Shown here piece by piece: positions 6,909 through 15,073 of a stretch of 36,694 nucleotides of DNA; position 1 is the stretch's first letter; the number at the start of each line of letters is the position of its first letter. The DNA is from Candidatus Uhrbacteria bacterium RIFCSPHIGHO2_02_FULL_53_13 (lineage in GTDB: Bacteria; Patescibacteriota; Patescibacteriia; UBA9934; UBA11717). The notes under the pieces were generated by a model that had not been told where the DNA came from, searched no databases, and saw only the letters and a program-made list of their open reading frames with translations. Location of the stretch: NCBI GenBank assembly GCA_001791035.1, contig MGDX01000031.1, forward strand, positions 5,245 through 41,938. The letters run 5' to 3'. The position numbers were made by a program, and so were the translations under genes.

Positions 6909-7901
6909 AGTCAAGCGACCGACCATCATGGCAAGCATGTCACGGTCGGTATGCAGGCGAAGACGGCGCGTTTCAAGGCGTCGTTTTTTGATGTCACTCC
7001 AGACGTTTGGATCAAAGAAAAAGCGATAGGCAAAAAGGCGCTTTCCAAGATAGCCGCTACGAGCGGCAAATACGAGCGCTCCCAACTCCATCAAAACCCA
7101 CGCCGGCATGAACACCAAAAGTGTTCGCCATTTCAATCGCGAGAGATGCGTGCGCCAGCGATTCTGTTCCATCCACACAAACTTTGCGGTACTGCGGGAG
7201 AATTCGTATCGGTGATAAGCAATGGAATTCTCTGGAAATGCAATATCAAACCCCAAAAGACGCATGCGCCACGACAAATCAACGTCTTCGTGATACATGA
7301 AATATACGGGATCAAAGAGGTAGCCATACGGTTCTAGAGCTTGAACACGAACAAACAGCGCCGCGCCACTGCCAAAAAAATGAGGCAAACGCGAACGTGA
7401 GGCCTCTGCGGGCGTTTGTCCGTTGCCGTCTGAAAATCCAAAACCCAAAAAATGCAGACAATTGCCAAGCACATTCAAACGCGATGGATCTTGTGCAAGA
7501 CGAATCTGCGACTGCACGAGCGCGATGTGAGAGTCGTCAAACGCCGCCACCGCATGGGTGATGGTATCGGGCTCAATGTACGCGTCTTGATTCAAGAGAA
7601 ACAGAACGTCCGTTTCGGCGGACCGCGCCTCATAACCGCGCTGATGTCCGCCGGCAAAACCATCGTTTTTATCGGAACACAAGAGCCGCACACGAGGCAG
7701 AGTCACACCCGCTTTCGGCAGAACAGTTGCCTCAATCCAGCCGCGCATCATTCCCTGCGGCGATGGATTATCAATGAAGATAAGCTCCCACCGATCTTGC
7801 GGATAGCGTACGCGCTCGAGCGACGAGATCAGAAGCTTCAAATCCTCCTCCGCGTCTTTTGAGCAATAAGATATGACTTGGACCGCAATGTACGGCATCA
7901 T
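6816..7901 (-). CDS. GT2 family glycosyltransferase (rhamnosyltransferase-like), last of four
   Basis: The ORF track runs to 8078, but that extension lies in the upstream GT gene. I start at ATG 7899-7901, which overlaps the upstream stop as ATGA, with GGGG just before; ATG 7896-7898 is equally possible. The ~361-residue product has a GT-A fold: IAVQVISYCSKD at the start, an FIDNPSPQG strand, the nucleotide-binding LLNQDAYIEPDT (DxD position) and FMYHEDVDLSWRMRLLGF with the likely catalytic acidic pair. A hydrophobic stretch near the C-terminal third (LLVFMPAWVLMELGALVFA) suggests membrane association. The GT2 group probably extends a lipid-linked glycan; linkages cannot be read. Confidence 0.88.
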   Translation of the reverse strand: MMPYIAVQVISYCSKDAEEDLKLLISSLERVRYPQDRWELIFIDNPSPQGMMRGWIEATVLPKAGVTLPRVRLLCSDKNDGFAGGHQRGYEARSAETDVLFLLNQDAYIEPDTITHAVAAFDDSHIALVQSQIRLAQDPSRLNVLGNCLHFLGFGFSDGNGQTPAEASRSRLPHFFGSGAALFVRVQALEPYGYLFDPVYFMYHEDVDLSWRMRLLGFDIAFPENSIAYHRYEFSRSTAKFVWMEQNRWRTHLSRLKWRTLLVFMPAWVLMELGALVFAARSGYLGKRLFAYRFFFDPNVWSDIKKRRLETRRLRLHTDRDMLAMMVGRLTSQEVENVLLKYLVNPLLNVYFRGLLRFIVW

Positions 7902-8710
7902 AATCCCCATTTGCTCAAATAACGCAACCAACTTTGCACATGAGCGCGTGCCAAGCGATTTGTGACAAGTCCCGCGAGCGGACCGGAAACTTTGGCTGAT
8001 CCCTGCGTGTATTCGTGCGCGATCGTGCCTGAAGGAAGATAGTACACCGGACGGCCGCGCTCCCAGCATCGCCGACACAAATCCACGTCCTCAAAATACA
8101 TAAAGAAGCGTTCATCAAACCCTCCGATTTCGCGAAAAAGTGCGGCGTCAATCATGATCGCCGAACCCTGCACCCAATCCACCATGCGCTCCGCTTCGTG
8201 ATCAAAATCCTTCATCAGAAATTCATCAACGTATCGCTTACCGCGATGAGGTGCCATAAGGCGCGTGCGCCGCGCGATAGGCATATGCCATGCGGGAAAA
8301 CGTCGGCACGTTTCTTGCAACGAGCCATCCAAATAATGTGTTCGCGGAGCCACGATACCCACTTTTGGATATCGCTTGATAAAGGCATGCAATTGCTCAA
8401 ACAAAGCATCGTCCGTCAAGATCGTATCCGGATTCAAAAAGAAATATGTGCCGGCTTTGAACCCCTTGGCGCCGCGATTGCACGCGCTCCCAAACCCGCG
8501 ATTCAAGCGGCACACAATGAGATGTGCCTGTGGATAGGCTTTGGTAACCAAAGCGGCAACATCCAAGTTGGGTGAGGCGTTGTCCACGACAACCACATCC
8601 ACTTTGAGCTTTGTGCGCTCAATCACGCGCCGTAACGTTGGCAAGCACTGCGGATGCAGTTTGTTGTACACGACCACAATGACGGCGATGTCAGGCATGC
8701 GTGCGTTCAT
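7898..8710 (-). CDS. GT2 family glycosyltransferase
   Basis: I place the start at ATG 8708-8710 (MNARMPDIAVIVVVYNKLHP), 20 bp inside the upstream GT gene; MPDIAV at 8698 is an alternative. The track start at 8749 overlaps more of the neighbour. The product is about 270 residues. GT-A motifs: VDVVVVDNASPN, LNRGFGSACNRGAKGF, FFLNPDTILTDD (DxD site) and MYFEDVDLCRRCWERG (acidic pair). This is the WbbL/rhamnosyltransferase-like subgroup of GT2. It overlaps neighbours at both ends, so the four GT2 genes are one transcriptional unit. Confidence 0.9.
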   Translation of the reverse strand: MNARMPDIAVIVVVYNKLHPQCLPTLRRVIERTKLKVDVVVVDNASPNLDVAALVTKAYPQAHLIVCRLNRGFGSACNRGAKGFKAGTYFFLNPDTILTDDALFEQLHAFIKRYPKVGIVAPRTHYLDGSLQETCRRFPAWHMPIARRTRLMAPHRGKRYVDEFLMKDFDHEAERMVDWVQGSAIMIDAALFREIGGFDERFFMYFEDVDLCRRCWERGRPVYYLPSGTIAHEYTQGSAKVSGPLAGLVTNRLARAHVQSWLRYLSKWGL

Positions 8711-9632
8711 AAAATATACGCTTTTTTTTGAGTTCGGGAAGCATATCATGGGTTTCTTTTATGGCCCTCCACCACAACCGCGGCGCCGTCAGCATCACAA
8801 ACAGTGCTTTGATCATCTCGTATGGAATCACCACCCACAGATCGCCGCGCACGGACCGCGAAGCCCCATGACTCACAAGATTCCAAAGATGGTTTCGATA
8901 CGACTCAAAGCGCGCTCTGTCGGTTTGGGCAAACCGTTGCCTCATAGAAAAGGTACGCTGATGCCACGCAATCGCTCGGGGAACCGTGAGCGCCCTCCAC
9001 CCACCCCCCTTGAGTCGATAAGCTAAATCTACATCTTCTTTGTACATAAAGTAGCGAGCATCGAAAAGAGTCCCGTCCACACTGGTTGCTTCTACCGCTT
9101 GGCGACGATACATGGGAAGACAGCCAGACACTCCAAAAACCTCTAAAGGGGTTGAATCAAATTTGTGTTCAACATTTTTGAGATCCTCCACTTTATGTGT
9201 TCGCCGACAGACGAGGCCTTGCGAATCTATTTCATCGAGCGCGTGAAAACGTCCGTCCTTATACTGCGCTTTAAAGATCACGCCCGCCGCCGCGCCCACG
9301 CTTTGATCTACAAACGCTTCCCGCAGAGCGTGAATATACTCTACTCCAAGAATGGCGTCTTGGTTGAGAAGAAGCACGAGATCGGCGTCGTGGCGTGTAA
9401 ACAAACGCTGATGCCCACCGGAAAAACCACGATTGTCGAATGTTTCGTCCCACACATACGGCAATCCCGACATCTCAAGATACTGATGCGTGTGTGCACG
9501 TTCCGCAATGTCTTCGCTTTGATCTCGAACAAAGAGCGTCCAGTTGCAATCGGATTGCGATTGGAGCGAGTCCAAAAGCGAAGGAAGATAGGACGATCCT
9601 CGGTAGAGAACCAGTTGAACAGCAAGCGTCAT
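8691..9632 (-). CDS. GT2 family glycosyltransferase
   Basis: A 313-residue protein, MTLAVQLVLYRGSSYLPSLLDSLQSQSDCNWTLFVRDQSED. Motifs: NRGFSGGHQRLF, LLLNQDAILGVEY (DxD region) and FMYKEDVDLAYRLKGGGW (acidic pair). The segment LWVVIPYEMIKALFVMLTAPRLWW near the C-terminus is amphipathic to hydrophobic and may bind the membrane. The start overlaps the upstream GT gene by 4 bp (9629-9632) and the stop overlaps the next gene. It shares the FSGGHQ/FAGGHQ motif with the 6816 gene, so those two may be recent paralogues. Confidence 0.9.
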   Translation of the reverse strand: MTLAVQLVLYRGSSYLPSLLDSLQSQSDCNWTLFVRDQSEDIAERAHTHQYLEMSGLPYVWDETFDNRGFSGGHQRLFTRHDADLVLLLNQDAILGVEYIHALREAFVDQSVGAAAGVIFKAQYKDGRFHALDEIDSQGLVCRRTHKVEDLKNVEHKFDSTPLEVFGVSGCLPMYRRQAVEATSVDGTLFDARYFMYKEDVDLAYRLKGGGWRALTVPRAIAWHQRTFSMRQRFAQTDRARFESYRNHLWNLVSHGASRSVRGDLWVVIPYEMIKALFVMLTAPRLWWRAIKETHDMLPELKKKRIFYERTHA

Positions 9633-10495
9633 ATTTGATTCCGCATCCAGCGCGCGGCATCATGAAATGTGCCTGCAATAATAGCCAGCGGCGTTACGAC
9701 AACAAAAAGAAGATAGGCGCCCCATCCGTTCCATTTTTTGAAATAATATCGTTGACTGCGCATAAAGAGTCGCTGTTTCCTGCGTGTAGAGACCTGCGCG
9801 AAACTCAATCCTACCGCATCTTCAGCGCAAATATTCGCCTCAAAATGTACCAAAAGTCCCGCCTCGCGAACACGACGGCAAAAATCAACCTCTTCAAACC
9901 AAAGATAATACCCTTCATCAAACGGCCCCACCAAATCGGCAACGGATCGCGAAAAGGCAAAAAACGATCCGCGTAATTGATCCACAGATTGTGATCGCGA
10001 CAAGTCTAGATCGCCGGCGAGATAGCGGCGCAGGACGCTCGGAAAAATATGGGGAACTTTCAGCGCTATGGCCAGTTGATCGACAATACCGGGATCGCGC
10101 CGAACGGACTGCACGACCGTTCCATCGTGCGACTCAAGTTTCCCGCCAAGCACACCGATGCGTTTGTTCTGTTCAAGACACTGCACAAGACGATCAAGCG
10201 CGCCCTCGCGCACCAGCATATCCGGATTGAGCAGAAGGATGTGGCGCCCGCGCGCGCATCGAAGACCCTGATTCACCGCCGCAGCAAAACCGGCATTCCA
10301 ATCGTTTTCAATCACGCGCGCTTCCGGGAACTGCTCGCGCACGGCCGCCGCAGATTGATCCGATGAAGCATTGTCAATCACAATCACTTCACGGACAACC
10401 ATATCCTTCGTTGAAAACAAACATGCGAGATTGCACAACAGCGCCTCCCGCACATTCCACGACACAATGATGATCGTTAAGTCGATAGTTCTCAC
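9629..10495 (-). CDS. GT2 family glycosyltransferase (GTG start proposed)
   Basis: The ORF track begins at 10672, inside the repeat-protein gene. The GT-A domain itself begins VRTIDLTIIIVSWNVREALL, and the GTG at 10493-10495 fits this, lying 31 bp after the repeat gene's stop. ATG 10555 (MRAPWNRPHRP) is an alternative with a 29-bp overlap. The ~288-residue product shows VREVIVIDNASSDQS, LLLNPDMLVREGA (DxD site) and WFEEVDFCRRVREAG, and ends in a hydrophobic segment (GAYLLFVVVTPLAIIAGTF). It is first of the four GT2 genes, perhaps read from the repeat-gene promoter. Confidence 0.88.
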   Translation of the reverse strand: MRTIDLTIIIVSWNVREALLCNLACLFSTKDMVVREVIVIDNASSDQSAAAVREQFPEARVIENDWNAGFAAAVNQGLRCARGRHILLLNPDMLVREGALDRLVQCLEQNKRIGVLGGKLESHDGTVVQSVRRDPGIVDQLAIALKVPHIFPSVLRRYLAGDLDLSRSQSVDQLRGSFFAFSRSVADLVGPFDEGYYLWFEEVDFCRRVREAGLLVHFEANICAEDAVGLSFAQVSTRRKQRLFMRSQRYYFKKWNGWGAYLLFVVVTPLAIIAGTFHDAARWMRNQI

Positions 10496-10526
10496 ACTAT
10501 GAAAGCTATGCCCTCCGTTCGACGGC

Positions 10527-11786
10527 CTATGGGGCCTGTTCCACGGCGCTCTCATCACCTCTTCTGCCTCGAAATAGCTTATTGAGCTCATCCTTCGATG
10601 GGATACCCACTTGCATCCCCGTGATGGATTTGAGATCAACGTTGTTATTCGTACACCACGCAAGCAGGCCATCGAGCTTCTTTACATCAGGTACGCCGAG
10701 GCCAGTCTGCATCCCCGTGATGGATTTGAGATCAACTTTATTGTCTTGGCACCACGCAAGCAGGTCATCGAGCTTCTTTACATCAGGTACGCTGAGGCCC
10801 ATTTGCATCCCCGTGATGGATTTGAGATCGACGTTGTTATTCGTACACCATGTGAGCAGGCCATCGAGCTTCTTTACATCAGGTACGCCGAGGCCCACTT
10901 GCATCCCCGTGATGGATTTAATATCAACGCTGTTATCCTTGCACCACGCAAGCAGGTTATCGAGCTTCTTGGCATCAGGCACGCCAAGGCCACTTTGCAT
11001 CCCCGTGATGGATTTAATATCAACGCTGTTATCCTTGCACCACGCAAGCAGACCATCGAGCTTCTTTACATCAGGCACGCCAAGGCCATTTTGCATCCCC
11101 GTGATGGATTTGAGATCGACCTCGTTGTTTGTGAACCATTCAAGCAGACCATCGAGCTTCTTGACATCAGGCACGCCGAGACCATTCTGCATCCCCGTGA
11201 TGGATTTGAGATCAACGTTGCTGTTCGTACACCACGCAAGCAGACCATCGAGCTTCTTGACATCAGGCACGCCGAGACCATTCTGCATCCCCGTGATGGA
11301 TTTGAGATCGACCTCGTTGTTTGTGCACCATTCAAGCAGACCATCGAGCTTCTTGACATCAGGCACGCCGAGACCATGTTGCATCCCCGTGATGGATTTG
11401 AGAGAAATGTGATGTTGTTTGCAAAGCTCTATGATAGTCTTGACTTCTTCTAGAAACTCACCGTATGACTGTTCGTCAATAGGTCGAGCGTCTGCGTATT
11501 GACAGGCATACATCGATGTGACCGGTGCGGTGTCTTGCTTCTTTGTCACAAGATCTGCAGCACGGTTGATGAGTGCAAATAGTCTTTTGTTAAGATCCTT
11601 GATTTCTTCTTGTTCCATTCCTTTATACTTCTTGTCTAAAAACTTCAGGAGTGTATCCTTGATCACAATATCAGGAATATCTCCCACTTCTCTTTTTGAG
11701 ATACGCGCCAGAAGCCCTTTTCTTCTTTCGAGATTACGAATAAGATATCGGGCTTCCTCCGGTGTTTGTCTTTTTTCAGGGCTCAT
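10527..11786 (-). CDS. helical tandem-repeat protein, eight 32-residue repeats (function unknown)
   Basis: A 419-residue soluble protein. Residues 1-110 are charged and helical (TPEEARYLIRNLERRKGLLARISKRE). A degenerate half repeat follows (EEVKTIIELCKQHHISL), then eight near-perfect 32-residue repeats from residue 130 to 385 with consensus KSITGMQxGLGVPDVKKLD then GLLAWCTNNxVDL, and a capping partial repeat ending GRRGDESAVEQAP. Position x is hypervariable (H, N, N, N, S, V, M, T, then V in the cap) while its neighbours are fixed. Each repeat looks like two helices joined at xGLG, an alpha-solenoid. The register resembles TALE-like repeats (x-G-L-G against the TALE residue pair plus GG, LLAWC against LLPVLC), but this is a hypothesis. 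It has its own promoter and sits between sugar-nucleotide and GT genes without obvious logic. Confidence 0.85.
   Translation of the reverse strand: MSPEKRQTPEEARYLIRNLERRKGLLARISKREVGDIPDIVIKDTLLKFLDKKYKGMEQEEIKDLNKRLFALINRAADLVTKKQDTAPVTSMYACQYADARPIDEQSYGEFLEEVKTIIELCKQHHISLKSITGMQHGLGVPDVKKLDGLLEWCTNNEVDLKSITGMQNGLGVPDVKKLDGLLAWCTNSNVDLKSITGMQNGLGVPDVKKLDGLLEWFTNNEVDLKSITGMQNGLGVPDVKKLDGLLAWCKDNSVDIKSITGMQSGLGVPDAKKLDNLLAWCKDNSVDIKSITGMQVGLGVPDVKKLDGLLTWCTNNNVDLKSITGMQMGLSVPDVKKLDDLLAWCQDNKVDLKSITGMQTGLGVPDVKKLDGLLAWCTNNNVDLKSITGMQVGIPSKDELNKLFRGRRGDESAVEQAP
10632..11399 (-). repeat. 8 x 96-bp tandem coding repeat
   Basis: Eight in-frame 96-bp units, each containing GCATCCCCGTGATGGATTT (plus-strand view). 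Neighbouring units share blocks of silent positions (for example units 4 and 5, encoding KDNSVDI), which points to recent duplication or gene conversion. It is not a CRISPR: there are no non-repeat spacers and the frame is coding. Confidence 0.92.
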
Positions 11787-11809
11787 ATTCTACGAATGCA
11801 TTTGTTTGA

Positions 11810-11837
11810 AGTATAGCGCAAAGCGGAACATCAACAA
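11810..11837 (-). promoter_or_regulatory. promoter of the repeat-protein gene
   Basis: On the minus strand TTGTTG (11832-11837), a 16-bp spacer and TATACT (11810-11815), about 23 bp before the ATG at 11784-11786. The -10 is strong and the -35 weak. Confidence 0.55.
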
Positions 11838-11871
11838 GCAACTGGCCAAAATCTTACAATGCAGTCAATGA

Positions 11872-12966
11872 CTAAAGCGTCAACGTACTGTTCTGCCCGA
11901 TCACCATGCTGTGTGCGCCACTCACGCCCATCATTTCCCCGTTCAACACCGCCCCACGGCCGATGATACTGTCCAGAATGCGCTTCTGCGTTTTTATCAC
12001 AGCCTCCTCCATGACAATCGAGTGCATGATTTCAGCACCTTCTATTGTCACCGCGTTGCCAATAGATGTATGCGGGCCGATAAACGAGTCAGAAATTTTT
12101 ACTCCGTCACCAATGACCACCGGGCCTCGAATGAGCGTGCACGGTCCAATCACGGTGTGCGCCCCCACCTTCACGCGCCCCTGCAACTGCGCCGTCTCAT
12201 GCACTTGCGCCGTTTCATCAATCAATGCTTCCTCAATCGTCATCTCGTTGAGCAAGAGTTGGTTGCCCTCAAGCAGATCTTCCGCCTTTCCCGTATCTTT
12301 CCACCAACCCGTGATTTCTTCGTAGCCAACCTTGTAGCCGTTTTTGAGCAGCCAGTCGTGAATATGCGTAATCTCGTACTCGTTGCGAGCGGAATCCTTT
12401 GGCGAGATGTGCCGGAATGCCTCCAGATGCGGCTTCATTTTGTAGAGGTAAATGCCTGTCACCGCCAAGTCGCTCGGTGGAATTTCTGGTTTTTCAATGA
12501 ACCCCGAAAGCTTGCCGCGCTTGTCAAACATTGCCACGCCAAACCGCTCGGGCTCGCGCACGCGTGCAAAGGCGAGGCAACAATCCAATGAGTCGTTGAC
12601 GAACCGGTCCACAAATCGCTGAAGAGATCCGAGAATGATGTTATCGCCGAGGTAATAGAGCACATCGTCGTCGTCGATGAATTCGCGTGCGTTGTACACA
12701 ATTTGTCCAATGCCAACCGCACCGCCCGATTGCTCAATGTATGTGAGTTCTACGCCCCAGCGCTCGCCGTCGCCGCACACCTCTTGAAGGTCTGTTTCGC
12801 CAGGGTTCACGTTGATCGCGATTTGCGTGACGCCAATTTCCGCAATCTTTTTGATGGCATTCCAAATCATCGGCTCGTTCCGCATTGGGATCAAGTGCTT
12901 GTTGAGCGTCCATGTAATCGGACGTAAACGGGTGCCGTGTCCTCCGGCGGCAATGATGGCTTTCAT
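11872..12966 (-). CDS. long-form glucose-1-phosphate thymidylyltransferase-like nucleotidyltransferase
   Basis: A 364-residue protein. The N-terminal nucleotidyltransferase domain has the signature MKAIIAAGGHGTRLRPITWTLNKHLIPM (GGxGTRLRP...K), YYLGDNIILG for metal and sugar phosphate, and FIEKPEIPPSDLAVTGIYLY. The C-terminal ~110 residues are a left-handed beta-helix with hexapeptide-like turns (VIGPCTLIRGPVVIGDGVKISDS). This two-domain form resembles the long RmlA/RfbA group of archaea and many bacteria rather than short E. coli RmlA. It probably makes dTDP-glucose for the RmlB-like enzyme encoded upstream. Nucleotide and sugar specificity cannot be proven from sequence. Confidence 0.88.
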   Translation of the reverse strand: MKAIIAAGGHGTRLRPITWTLNKHLIPMRNEPMIWNAIKKIAEIGVTQIAINVNPGETDLQEVCGDGERWGVELTYIEQSGGAVGIGQIVYNAREFIDDDDVLYYLGDNIILGSLQRFVDRFVNDSLDCCLAFARVREPERFGVAMFDKRGKLSGFIEKPEIPPSDLAVTGIYLYKMKPHLEAFRHISPKDSARNEYEITHIHDWLLKNGYKVGYEEITGWWKDTGKAEDLLEGNQLLLNEMTIEEALIDETAQVHETAQLQGRVKVGAHTVIGPCTLIRGPVVIGDGVKISDSFIGPHTSIGNAVTIEGAEIMHSIVMEEAVIKTQKRILDSIIGRGAVLNGEMMGVSGAHSMVIGQNSTLTL

Positions 12967-12973
12967 AGGGATG

Positions 12974-13855
12974 CTATTGGCGATTAACTATTGGCTCTGG
13001 CACAGCTTGCTGCATTGTCCTCTTTGCAAGAGCGTACCGATTCATCGTATCACGAAGCGCTTTCTGCGCGGGACGCATATGAATACCAAATGTGTTCAAG
13101 CGCTCGGATGCTAGAAAATTATTTGAACGATCCTTCACGGCGAGCCCAAGCGCAACAAGCTGTTCATTCTCAATCCACTCATTTGTATGCTCTGGATCCA
13201 CAAGCTCTTCGTACAACGCAAGGATGTCGCGGTGACGTACCGTGCCGGGATTCGTGGCATGAAACACTCCCTCGGCCTTCTTTAGCATGAGTTGATAGAA
13301 GACCGACACCATGTCATCAATCACGGTGACGCTGTTCTCCACATCAATCACCTTTTCAAATGACGCGAGCTTGTCAATAAGATTTCCCGGGGACGGCACG
13401 GCATCAATGGGCATGCGAATGCGCGCAATCCCCACATTCAGCAAAGTCGAAAGTGCCAAATCCGCCGCCCACTTTGTGCGCGAATAGGTCGGCAAAGGAT
13501 TCCCAAAATCGTGCTCGCGCCACGCCTTGTCCGGATGCGGAGAGTCGCCGTAAAAAATGCACCCTGACCCGATATGGAGCAAGTAGACGCCCACATCCTG
13601 ACAGGCGTCTGCCAAAAGAAGCGGTAAGACGGTATTCCCGCAAATCGTTTCCATTTGATGTGTGTCGCACCAATCGACATTCGGGACGCCGCGAACTCCC
13701 GCCGCGTTGAGCACGACATCTGGCTTTACTCGCGCGATTTCGCGCGCCGCGTCGTCTTTTGTCAAAACAAACACATCCGATAGCACCGCCTCGTCGCGCC
13801 ACGCGTCCGCACAGCGTTGCCCAATAAATCCTTTACCAAAAATCAAAATCTTCAT
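12974..13855 (-). CDS. RmlD-like NDP-sugar reductase (SDR)
   Basis: The start is ATG 13853-13855 (MKILIFGKGFIGQRCADAW); the longer track ORF from 13990 runs into the rmlB-like gene. The 293-residue product has the Rossmann GxGxxG (GKGFIG), NAAGVRGVPNVDWCDTH, SGCIFYGDSPHPDKAWREHD and the YxxxK pair (YSRTKWAAD), as in dTDP-4-dehydrorhamnose reductases. It lies between the RmlA-like and RmlB-like genes. No RmlC epimerase gene is nearby, so the final sugar might not be L-rhamnose; a direct C4 reduction product is possible. Confidence 0.82.
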   Translation of the reverse strand: MKILIFGKGFIGQRCADAWRDEAVLSDVFVLTKDDAAREIARVKPDVVLNAAGVRGVPNVDWCDTHQMETICGNTVLPLLLADACQDVGVYLLHIGSGCIFYGDSPHPDKAWREHDFGNPLPTYSRTKWAADLALSTLLNVGIARIRMPIDAVPSPGNLIDKLASFEKVIDVENSVTVIDDMVSVFYQLMLKKAEGVFHATNPGTVRHRDILALYEELVDPEHTNEWIENEQLVALGLAVKDRSNNFLASERLNTFGIHMRPAQKALRDTMNRYALAKRTMQQAVPEPIVNRQ

Positions 13856-13949
13856 ACAGGGGCCTCTGTAAAAGTCCAGTGCGAGTCCGGTGCGAGCAGG
13901 ATTTGTTCCGTCGCTCGGTTCGGTTTTGAAGGCGATATGGACATATCGG

Positions 13950-15050
13950 TTAGAAATCGGACCGAGATGACGGGACGAATCCTGCCGCATCGGAGCCGTG
14001 CTGGGCTTTTTCAGAGGTCCCTAAACGTTCAAGCTCACCAATCTGCTTTGAATAATAGGTTTTGTAATACTCCTGATAAGCGCCCGACTTACAGCGCCGC
14101 CACCAGTCCGCGTTGTCACGATACCAGAGAATCGTTTCACGAATGCCTATTTCAAAGTCAACGCGCGGCTCCCACGAGGTGTCGCGCTTGAGCTTGGCAG
14201 GATTCAGCGCATACCGCTTGTCATGCTGGAGCCTATCTGGAACATAAGTTTTGAGCAAAGCGGGTTTCTGAAGCGTCGTGAGCACATACTCGGCGATATC
14301 TTCAACCGATTTTTCCACCTGTGTGGCAATGTTGTACGCTTCGCCAATGCTCCCTTTATACAGAATCGCTTCAATCGCGCGCGCGTGATCGTCCACATGA
14401 ATCCACGGACGGCGATTTTGACTGCTCTTGTACACCGGCAGAGGCTTGTCTTCAAGCGCGTTGGTGGCAAACAGCGGGATGACTTTTTCGGGAAACTGGT
14501 ATGGCCCGTAGTTGTTCTCGCAATGGCTTATGGTCACAGGCAGTTTATATGTGTGAGCGTACGCCATCACCAGATGATTGGCCGCCGCCTTGGAAGCGTT
14601 GTAGGGAGTCTTTGGGGCGTACGGATCGCTTTCTTGAAACATGCGGTCTTCATCGAGTTCAAGATCGCCAAACACCTCGCACGTTGAGATATGATGAAAA
14701 CGCGACACCTTGGCATCACGTGCCGCCGCCAAAAGCACCTGCGTACCAAGCACGTTCGTTTTGACAAAAATCCCGGGATCCAAAATGGCACGATCGTTGT
14801 GCGACTCTGCCGCAAAGTTCACCACCGTATCCACGCCCTCCAACGCCTCGCGCGCCGTGTCAAAGTCGCCAATGTCGCCCTGCACGAATGTGTAACGGCG
14901 ATCGCTTTCAATATCTTTGAGATTTTCCAAATTGCCGGCGTATGTGAGCGCGTCGTAATTCACCAGCGAATCCTCCGGATGCGCTTTCAGCCAGTACCGA
15001 ATAAAATTTGAGCCAATAAAACCGGCGCCGCCCGTGACGAGGAGTTTCAT
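13950..15050 (-). CDS. dTDP-glucose 4,6-dehydratase-like (RmlB family)
   Basis: A 366-residue extended SDR. Motifs: MKLLVTGGAGFIGSNFIRY (NAD binding), NFAAESHNDRAI (RmlB has AAESHVDRSI), YNASKAAANHLV (YxxxK) and CENNYGPYQFPEKVIPLF. The usual catalytic STDEVYGDL is STCEVFGDL here: the Asp that acts as acid in E. coli RmlB is Cys, confirmed in the DNA (ACG TGC GAG), while Thr and Glu remain. The overall family is clear, but the altered active site leaves the exact reaction open. The C-terminal tail (GTSEKAQHGSDAAGFVPSSRSDF) is unusual and may be an unstructured extension. The stop lies about 95 bp before the RmlD-like start. Confidence 0.87.
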   Translation of the reverse strand: MKLLVTGGAGFIGSNFIRYWLKAHPEDSLVNYDALTYAGNLENLKDIESDRRYTFVQGDIGDFDTAREALEGVDTVVNFAAESHNDRAILDPGIFVKTNVLGTQVLLAAARDAKVSRFHHISTCEVFGDLELDEDRMFQESDPYAPKTPYNASKAAANHLVMAYAHTYKLPVTISHCENNYGPYQFPEKVIPLFATNALEDKPLPVYKSSQNRRPWIHVDDHARAIEAILYKGSIGEAYNIATQVEKSVEDIAEYVLTTLQKPALLKTYVPDRLQHDKRYALNPAKLKRDTSWEPRVDFEIGIRETILWYRDNADWWRRCKSGAYQEYYKTYYSKQIGELERLGTSEKAQHGSDAAGFVPSSRSDF

Positions 15051-15073
15051 AGTATTTGGATGTTACCGCGAGC

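Noticed and set aside
7902-8078. N-terminal extension of the 6816 GT2 ORF
   Set aside because: Lies inside the upstream GT2 gene in another frame; the family domain begins at MPYIAVQVISY.
10632-11399. CRISPR-like periodic repeat
   Set aside because: Units are 96 bp, contiguous, coding and without unique spacers; no cas genes are present.
10582-11453. Long plus-strand ORFs (276 and 280 aa) and short minus-strand ORFs in the repeat array
   Set aside because: They arise because the 96-bp unit is a multiple of three and has no stops in those frames. The 419-residue minus frame has the promoter and a sensible start.
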